The position numbers and the translations under genes were made by a program. A DNA stretch of 28,422 nucleotides, taken from the NCBI GenBank assembly GCA_965365345.1, contig CBDUBH010000045.1:1-28422 (forward strand), given 5' to 3'. The notes beneath the pieces were generated by a model, which saw only the letters and a program-made list of their open reading frames with translations, was not told the origin of the DNA and ran no database searches. Shown here piece by piece: positions 23,264 to 28,422 of this stretch. Every line of letters starts with the position of its first letter. Within the stretch, counting starts at the first letter, position 1. The DNA is from CBDUBH01 sp965365345. Its GTDB lineage: Bacteria; Bacteroidota; Ignavibacteria; Ignavibacteriales; SURF-24.

Positions 23264-24393
23264 TTATTTGAAATAAAAGTTTCGTACCGGAAATCTTCCT
23301 GAATCATTTTTATTTTTTTTGATGATTCAGAAATTTGAAAAAGTTTTTTATAAATTGCTTTTTTTAAGATCTCTTTATCAAAAGGATTTCCGGTATTACT
23401 GAAAATCAGCATCGGATATTCATATACATTCAAAGCAGTTTTTATATAAAGCCAATTCTCATTATTTCCGTTACCTGCAAATTCATCACTTGAAAATATT
23501 TTTTTTGCCGCTTCCAAATTATTTTCATAAAGGTAGGAAAGTGTTTTAAAATACACAGCGCTTTCCTTTTCATTTATTGAATTTGAATTTATTGAAACAA
23601 GATCAAAATTTTCTCGAGCAAGATTGCAATAACCTTCAAGAAGATAAACCGCACCTAAAAATATCAATGATTCATTATTTGGTTTAAGTTCATTTGATCT
23701 GATAAATTTATCAGCAGCAAATTCGTACTTTCCTTTTAACAATAAAAATTTTCCGTAATGAAAATTCAGAATGTGATTTTGAGGATTTAATTCCAAAACT
23801 TTATTGTAGGATTCTTCCGCTGCTTCAAAATTATTCAGGTGAATACTTGCAGAAGCCAGATTAAGATATGCCGGAATGAAAGTAGAATCCAATTGAATAG
23901 CAGCTTTTAATTGATATACGGCATCCGGAAATTCATTTTGATTAATCAGATAAACACCTGCCAAATTCCGCACGCGCTTATCTAAAGGAAAATTTTCAAC
24001 CAATTCTTCCAATATTTTTTTTGAATTTCTAAAATCATCATCAATAAAATATTTAGCGAATTCAAAAAGCAATTTTTCGCCGGATGAAATATTTTCCTTC
24101 CCTTTTTCAGCATTTGCTAAAAAGATAGCAGCAGAATCTTTTTCTGAAAAAAGAAATTTATAGAGATTAGCTAAAGTAAAATTTTTATCTTCCTTAAGAG
24201 CAATATCTAAATTTATTGATGCGGAATCAAATTCCAGTTGTTCGAGATAATCACGAGCAATAATAAATCTTTCAAATGCTTCGGCAGAATGTGTTGTGAT
24301 CTCAATTTCGGAATTTGCGGAAAATGTTTGTAAATACAAATTGGAATTCATCAAAACCAAAAATAGTAAGCATACGGCAGTAAAATTTTTCAT
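23260..24393 (-). CDS. Secreted TPR-repeat protein
   Basis: 377 aa. The N-terminal signal peptide (MKNFTAVCLLFLVLMNSNLYLQTFS) suggests export to the periplasm. A Cys at residue 8 lies inside the hydrophobic core and does not look like a lipobox. Several tetratricopeptide units follow: at about 40-75, 130-165 (VRNLAGVYLINQNEFPDAVYQLKAA), 166-200 (IPAYLNLASASIHLNNFEAAEESYNKVL), 201-235 (ILNFHYGKFLLLKGKYEFAADKFI) and 236-270. These are protein-protein interaction scaffolds; the partner is unknown. It is a single gene, tail-to-tail with ytxH with overlapping stop codons. No terminator is visible between them. Confidence 0.85.
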   Translation of the reverse strand: MKNFTAVCLLFLVLMNSNLYLQTFSANSEIEITTHSAEAFERFIIARDYLEQLEFDSASINLDIALKEDKNFTLANLYKFLFSEKDSAAIFLANAEKGKENISSGEKLLFEFAKYFIDDDFRNSKKILEELVENFPLDKRVRNLAGVYLINQNEFPDAVYQLKAAIQLDSTFIPAYLNLASASIHLNNFEAAEESYNKVLELNPQNHILNFHYGKFLLLKGKYEFAADKFIRSNELKPNNESLIFLGAVYLLEGYCNLARENFDLVSINSNSINEKESAVYFKTLSYLYENNLEAAKKIFSSDEFAGNGNNENWLYIKTALNVYEYPMLIFSNTGNPFDKEILKKAIYKKLFQISESSKKIKMIQEDFRYETFISNN

Positions 24394-24485
24394 TCAATCT
24401 TATAAACGTTGTTCATTACTTGCAATCTATTAAATGAAAAATTTAAAATCAAATCATACAGGATATGATATCCGCTGCTGAAAAT

Positions 24486-24508
24486 AAAAAGCCGCATTTC
24501 GCGGCTTT
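24486..24508 (-). terminator. Intrinsic terminator of the acidic-protein gene
   Basis: On the minus strand, stem AAAGCCGC, loop GAAAT and stem GCGGCTTT (8 bp) run into a TTTTT tract. The hairpin starts 2 nt after the stop codon at 24511. It is a very compact, strong terminator. Confidence 0.9.
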
Positions 24509-24510
24509 AT

Positions 24511-24861
24511 TTAATATTCATCATCGCTATCTTCAAGATCCTTAACTTCATCATCTGATAGAGGTCTGAATTCAATTTGTTCATCGTAAATATCTTCAAG
24601 GATATCGGCTTCTTCTTCATCATCAAGTTCAAGCCAAAATCCTTCATCATCATCAAGGTCAAGTTCTTCAGAATCAGTTGAAAAAAGTTCTTTTCTTTCT
24701 TCTGCAGTTCCTGCAGGATGAAATTCAAGCCAAACCAATGAGGGTGAATAATATTTTCCATCTTTTAAAACGCATGGAATTCCTTCGGTAGGATGCATTG
24801 TAACTTCGCTGTCGTCTTTTAATTTTATGTTACTGTTAACGTTTACTTCGAAAAATTTCAT
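24511..24861 (-). CDS. Small protein with highly acidic C-terminal half
   Basis: 116 aa, not recognised. The first 59 residues look like a small folded domain (MKFFEVNVNSNIKLKDD, GIPCVLKDGKYYSPSLVWLEFHPAG). From residue 60 to the end, 29 of 57 residues are Asp or Glu and only two are basic. No signal peptide or membrane segment is present. A textbook AGGAGG site lies 4 nt before the ATG, and a strong terminator begins right after the stop, both hinting at high expression. It lies 33 bp downstream of the TerC-family gene on the same strand. Possible roles include a metal-binding or DNA-mimic protein; neither is shown by sequence. Confidence 0.82.
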   Translation of the reverse strand: MKFFEVNVNSNIKLKDDSEVTMHPTEGIPCVLKDGKYYSPSLVWLEFHPAGTAEERKELFSTDSEELDLDDDEGFWLELDDEEEADILEDIYDEQIEFRPLSDDEVKDLEDSDDEY

Positions 24862-24894
24862 TTTTCCTCCTGATGTTGTAAATCAATTTATATT

Positions 24895-25674
24895 TCAGAA
24901 CTTATTTATTTTTTTTGTCGGTTCATTTCGAACTTGTGAAAGTGACGGACCTTTTAATTCCACCGGTTTTTTAGATTTTGATTTCATTTTTAAATTAAGC
25001 ATTTCCACGAAAACTGAAAATGCCATTGCAAAATAAATATAACCTTTCGGAATATGCTGTTCAAATCCTTCTATCATAAGTGAAACGCCGATTAGTAGCA
25101 AGAAACTTAATGCAAGCATTTTTACAGTTGGATGTTTATGTACAAAATCGCTGATAGGTGCGGAAAAAAGCATCATAAAAATTACGGCAATAACAACTGC
25201 CGTAATCATTATGGCAATTTCATCTGCCATTCCGACCGCAGTAATAACAGAATCGAGAGAAAATACAATATCCAAAAGCAATATTTGAATTATTATAGAA
25301 GTGAAACTCGGATGCACTTTTATATCGGTCGTTTCTTCACCGCCTTCAAGTTTATCGTGAATTTCGTGAGTACTTTTCCCGATCAAAAACAATCCACCGA
25401 TAATTAAGATCAAATCCCTTCCGGAAATTTCTGTATTAAGAACTTCAAATAAAGGATTTGTTAGTTGCATTATCCATGTTAAAGAAAACAGAAGTGCAAC
25501 TCTAATAAACATTGCCAGTGAAAGTCCTGTCAATCTTGCAGAATTTTGTTTTTCCGGCGGCAGTTTTCCAGATAAAATTGAAATGAAAACAATGTTATCA
25601 ATACCTAAAACGATTTCTAAAATCGTTAATGTGAGAAGTGCAATCCAGGATTGCGGGTCAGAAATCCATTCCAA
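24895..25674 (-). CDS. TerC-family membrane protein
   Basis: 259 aa with about seven membrane segments. It carries both TerC signature blocks, each with membrane-embedded Asp residues: EIVLGIDNIVFISIL (about residues 20-34, with D26) and LLDIVFSLDSVITAVGM (about 133-149, with D135 and D141). Characterised relatives (Alx, MeeF/MeeY) export manganese, in part to load secreted enzymes. A role in metal homeostasis is therefore likely; the tellurite name is historical. The C-terminal tail (KMKSKSKKPVELKG) is basic and cytoplasmic. The start is a TTG at 25674 with AAGGA 8 nt upstream; there is no ATG before the first helix. The acidic-protein gene follows. Confidence 0.93.
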   Translation of the reverse strand: MEWISDPQSWIALLTLTILEIVLGIDNIVFISILSGKLPPEKQNSARLTGLSLAMFIRVALLFSLTWIMQLTNPLFEVLNTEISGRDLILIIGGLFLIGKSTHEIHDKLEGGEETTDIKVHPSFTSIIIQILLLDIVFSLDSVITAVGMADEIAIMITAVVIAVIFMMLFSAPISDFVHKHPTVKMLALSFLLLIGVSLMIEGFEQHIPKGYIYFAMAFSVFVEMLNLKMKSKSKKPVELKGPSLSQVRNEPTKKINKF

Positions 25675-25682
25675 ATTATTTT

Positions 25683-25687
25683 TCCTT
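25683..25687 (-). promoter_or_regulatory. Ribosome site for the TTG start of the TerC gene
   Basis: AAGGA on the minus strand is 8 nt before the TTG at 25674. The overlapping ATG two bases further on is in another frame, so TTG is the only sensible start. Confidence 0.55.
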
Positions 25688-25697
25688 TACATTAATT

Positions 25698-26123
25698 TTA
25701 TAATCCGTACCGTTCTCCAAATTCTGCTTTTAATGTATTTTTATACCAATCTTCAAGATTATCAAAAATCTTTTCCGTGAAAAAATCCTGATTATCTAAA
25801 AGGTAATATTTCCCGTCATTCAAATTTATTGCCGAAAGAAATGCACCAGTATTGTAAATTAGAAATTCTTCCGGAAGCCCGTTTTCCCAATACCATTGAT
25901 TTGTGCTTAAAATATCTTCACCGGAAAAGTTAAGATCAGGTGCAAGAAAATTTTCCGATTCGAACATGTAACCGCCTCCAGTCAGCGACCAGAATTCTTT
26001 TAGATCATCCGGAATTTCAAAAGAATTTTCTTCACTCCAACCGGAAATTTCATCAAGCGGTATAGCGCCGTTCAAATCGAAAATATCCGGATTGTTTTCA
26101 ATATCTTTTATAAAATCACTCAT
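25698..26123 (-). CDS. SMI1/KNR4 (SUKH) family protein
   Basis: 141 aa, acidic, cytoplasmic. The SUKH-type core is visible: FEIPDDLKEFWSLTGGGYMFE (about residues 35-55) has the Pro-x-x-L/Y-x-x-F/Y-x-x-x-x-G-G pattern. LPEEFLIYNTGAFLSAINLNDGKYYLLD and a C-terminal helix with FDNLEDWYKNTL follow. SUKH proteins often act as immunity proteins for polymorphic toxins, but solitary copies with other roles exist. No toxin gene is adjacent. It lies 23 bp before the TerC gene, so it may be the first gene of that transcript. Confidence 0.82.
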   Translation of the reverse strand: MSDFIKDIENNPDIFDLNGAIPLDEISGWSEENSFEIPDDLKEFWSLTGGGYMFESENFLAPDLNFSGEDILSTNQWYWENGLPEEFLIYNTGAFLSAINLNDGKYYLLDNQDFFTEKIFDNLEDWYKNTLKAEFGERYGL

Positions 26124-26344
26124 TTTTTTCTCAATTAAATTTCATTTATAATAATTTATGAAATTTAAATTTACTTTAAATTTTAATTATTTCACAAAAC
26201 ATTTATTAAATTTTTCATACTGCATTTATTTTAATATTAACAAAAGCAAAATATGTATCAATATTAAATTTTATGACAGATCATCCAATTAAATTTGTAT
26301 TTCGGAATTATTATAAAACTTTTTTCATTTTTCAGAAATAAAAA

Positions 26345-27202
26345 TTAATGATTTGAAAGCGATCCTTTTTGCATAGCATATTCTTTTGTAAATACAGCTC
26401 CATAAAGAAAAACCAAAGCCGAGTAGTAAATCCAAATAAATAAAATTGTAAATGATCCCATTGCTCCGTAAGCTGATGTAAAATTTGTAAATTGAAGATA
26501 CAAACCGATAATTATGTTGGCTAATGAAAATAAAAAAGCAGTAAATGCGGCACCCGGTAAAACATCCGGAAAATATACTTCAACTTCAGGTAGAATTTTA
26601 TAAATCGCTGCAAAAAGAAATGTGATTCCGGTGAATGTAATCAAGAAATCCAAAATTCTGAAAACATAATTCGGAACGGGAATTACTTCCGATAAATAAT
26701 TTCCGAATAAAATTAAAAGCGGAGTTTTCAAAACCAAAACAAAAATTATAACTCCGAAAATAAAGACCATTACAAAAGCATAAAAATAATCTTTGAAGAA
26801 ATTTGAATCTGTTTGATTTTTCTTTTTATCAACTTTCCAGATAATATTAAGTGCATTTCGTAACTGAATGAAGACTAAAGTTGAGCCGGTAATGACCATA
26901 GGAATGCTTACAAGCAGCGTAATTGTTTGTGATGGCGCATTATCTCCTTTTTGAATAATCGATTGTAAAACGCCTGCAGCTTCTTTTCCGATGAACTTTG
27001 CAAGTTCACTTGAAATTTCATTTTCAGCATTGGAACTGCTGCCCAAAATAAAACTCAAAACATCAGCTATTATTACGAGAATCGGTGCGAGAGAAAATAA
27101 AACAAAAAATGAAATTGCTGCGCCGATCAAAAAAGGATTTTCATCTTTCCAAATAATGAAAGATTTCTTCGCTAATTGAAAATTTCCTTTTAAATCAGGC
27201 AT
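26345..27202 (-). CDS. YihY/virulence factor BrkB family membrane protein
   Basis: 285 aa with about six membrane segments. It shows the family pattern: FIIWKDENPFLIGAAISFF (usually D/N-x-x-x-x-x-A-A-A-L-S-F/Y) near residues 16-34, FSLAPILVIIADVLSF, a GSTLVFIQLRNALNIIWKV block near 110-125, LPEVEVYFPDVLPGAAF near 205 and YGAMGSFTILFIWIYYSA near 245. The family was once called RNase BN, which is wrong; its function is still unclear. The first gap upstream (27203-27304) is AT-rich, and the downstream gap (26124-26344) holds only an A/T-only 9-bp inverted repeat at 26161-26183. Confidence 0.9.
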   Translation of the reverse strand: MPDLKGNFQLAKKSFIIWKDENPFLIGAAISFFVLFSLAPILVIIADVLSFILGSSSNAENEISSELAKFIGKEAAGVLQSIIQKGDNAPSQTITLLVSIPMVITGSTLVFIQLRNALNIIWKVDKKKNQTDSNFFKDYFYAFVMVFIFGVIIFVLVLKTPLLILFGNYLSEVIPVPNYVFRILDFLITFTGITFLFAAIYKILPEVEVYFPDVLPGAAFTAFLFSLANIIIGLYLQFTNFTSAYGAMGSFTILFIWIYYSALVFLYGAVFTKEYAMQKGSLSNH

Positions 27203-27304
27203 ATAATTTTAGCATTTAATTCTGTTTTAATTTTGTTTTATAGTAATGCTTTATATTATATGATAAAAATTTATGGAATGCTTACAAGTCTAAATTATAA
27301 AATT

Positions 27305-28422
27305 TCAATTAATTTTTATTTTTGGACTTTGAGAAAATTTCCCGATAATGTCTTTTGAATCTTCAAAACTTAAATTCATTATTTTTCTTTCGTCATCATT
27401 TAGAAATTGATAAGTTGAATCGTTATGATTTTCGCTTTTAGGAAGTATTATAAATGATTTATTGTTTAGGTAATATCCTTTATGAACCCAGGTTGAAATT
27501 GCTTTAACATTTTTAATGAATACTGAATCATTATTCATATTTTTTTCTATTTCAATATTTAAAATCGCTCCGCCATCGGTTAATCTTGTACGCTGATTTG
27601 AAATGAAATTTCCCAATGAATACGCAACAAAAACCGAGTCCAAATTATTATTGCCTTTTTTAAATTCAAGCGGTTGCAAAACATGAGGATGACTTCCGAT
27701 AATTATATCAGCGCCGTTTTCAATTGTAAAATCAACTAAATCTTTTTGAGATTTTGAAGGAATTTGTTGATATTCCGCGCCAAAGTGAAAATAGGTTAAA
27801 ATCAATTCAGGATTTTGCATTTTTGTTTTTTGCAGATCTTGCTTAATTAAATTTGAATCAATCAGATTTATTGCAAAAGATTTTCCTTTAGGAATTGGAT
27901 TTCCATTTGTGCCGTAGCTGTAGGAAAGCACTGCAATCGAAATATCTTTTATTTTTAAAATCCTTATTGAATCTCTATCGCGCTCTGAAATGTAAGTTCC
28001 CGCGTAGTTTAAATTATTCCGGTTAATATTTTCAATGGTTTTTTGAAGTCCTGAAAATCCCATATCCAATGAATGATTATTTGATGTAAAAAGAAAATCA
28101 AAACCTGAAATTTTCAAAGCTTCAATAAAATCATCCGGTGAGTTGAAATTCGGATAACCGGAATAATTTCTGTTTTTACCGGCTGTAACGGTTTCCAGAT
28201 TTCCAAATACAAAATCAGAATTATTGAAAATTTCTTTTACGAATAAATAGGACTTTGCAAAATCGAAACTATCGCCTTCAACATAAGCGTATTGATATTG
28301 CGGAGAATGACACATTAAATCGCCGACAAAAGAAAGTGTAATGGATGTTAGTGAATCTTTTTGAATTTGAGCAGAAGTGTTTTCTGCTTCTCCAGTAACC
28401 GCAGTAAGTGCGCGGCGAGGAT
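27305..28422 (-). CDS. CapA-family (PGA_cap) metallophosphatase-like protein, 5' end outside window
   Basis: Open to the right edge without a start codon. The ATG at 28315 is internal, because the conserved first strand (ITLSFVGDLMCHSPQ) begins before it. At least 372 codons are present. The metallophosphatase-like motifs are VGDLM, VFGNLETV, FLFTSNNHSLDMG, LTYFHFGAEYQQIP, IIIGSHPHVLQPLE and VAYSLGNFISNQ, all in the CapA order. CapA proteins take part in poly-gamma-glutamate capsule synthesis or transport in some bacteria. Many relatives have no such context and an unknown role; no capBC genes are visible here. A signal peptide or anchor would lie outside the window. Confidence 0.88.
   Translation of the reverse strand, partial: PRRALTAVTGEAENTSAQIQKDSLTSITLSFVGDLMCHSPQYQYAYVEGDSFDFAKSYLFVKEIFNNSDFVFGNLETVTAGKNRNYSGYPNFNSPDDFIEALKISGFDFLFTSNNHSLDMGFSGLQKTIENINRNNLNYAGTYISERDRDSIRILKIKDISIAVLSYSYGTNGNPIPKGKSFAINLIDSNLIKQDLQKTKMQNPELILTYFHFGAEYQQIPSKSQKDLVDFTIENGADIIIGSHPHVLQPLEFKKGNNNLDSVFVAYSLGNFISNQRTRLTDGGAILNIEIEKNMNNDSVFIKNVKAISTWVHKGYYLNNKSFIILPKSENHNDSTYQFLNDDERKIMNLSFEDSKDIIGKFSQSPKIKIN

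Noticed and set aside
26161..26183. 9-bp inverted repeat AAATTTAAA/TTTAAATTT as a terminator or operator
   Set aside because: It is made only of A and T in very AT-rich DNA and has no T-run in a useful place, so chance is likely.
1..28422. tRNA genes, CRISPR arrays, insertion sequences or phage genes
   Set aside because: All gaps between genes are short. None shows tRNA arms, spaced direct repeats of CRISPR type, or transposase/integrase coding sequence.

Overview
The window is about 28 kb of AT-rich bacterial chromosome (roughly two thirds A+T by eye). It is densely packed with housekeeping genes, almost all on the minus strand. Only a Ppx/GppA phosphatase, an NFACT/RqcH protein and a YtxH protein are on the plus strand. 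No rRNA, tRNA, CRISPR array, transposase or phage gene is visible, and no gap between genes exceeds about 220 bp. Several features fit the Bacteroidota-Chlorobiota (FCB) group: parA-parB followed by a DUF5683 membrane protein, folP next to cdaA, a kinase-less PASTA protein, and low GC combined with AGGAGG-type ribosome sites. An Ignavibacteria-like lineage is my best guess. This is inference, not a database result.

Layout from left to right. At the left edge is a four-gene minus-strand cluster (membrane protein, 90-aa unknown, aroQ, HAD phosphatase running off the edge). The divergent ppx gene follows. The ppx-nadB tail-to-tail gap holds an unusual set of 11-bp-phased heptamer repeats. Next comes a minus-strand run that reads parA-parB-DUF5683-zinc-ribbon membrane protein, then a class III aminotransferase and nadB. 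A UPF0173 metallo-hydrolase precedes it. Then comes a tightly coupled cluster reading PASTA protein-rpe-92-aa unknown-folP-cdaA-half-size CHAD protein. A POT-like MFS transporter and the divergent rqcH-type gene follow. Then come polX-apt, and IDH-MFS transporter-dus. The right part holds ytxH facing a TPR lipoprotein/periplasmic-type protein, TerC with a very acidic small protein, a SMI1/KNR4 protein, a YihY/BrkB membrane protein and a CapA-family protein that runs off the right edge.

Functional themes are chromosome segregation (ParAB), NAD and folate biosynthesis (NadB, FolP), shikimate pathway (AroQ), pentose phosphate and TCA steps (Rpe, NAD-type IDH), purine salvage (Apt), c-di-AMP signalling (CdaA), ribosome rescue (RqcH), tRNA modification (Dus), and polyphosphate-linked proteins (Ppx/GppA, CHAD). 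Many junctions are 1-4 bp overlaps (TAATG, TGATG, ATGA), implying translational coupling. Three clear intrinsic terminators close apt, dus and the acidic-protein gene.

I found no obvious new multi-gene defence or metabolic system. The best candidates for something undescribed are: the three TTGTRTA-N4-TTGTRTA elements between ppx and nadB; a PolX-family protein whose polymerase active site is degraded while its PHP nuclease site is intact; a half-length CHAD protein coupled to the c-di-AMP/folate cluster; and a 28-bp REP-like palindrome between rqcH and apt.
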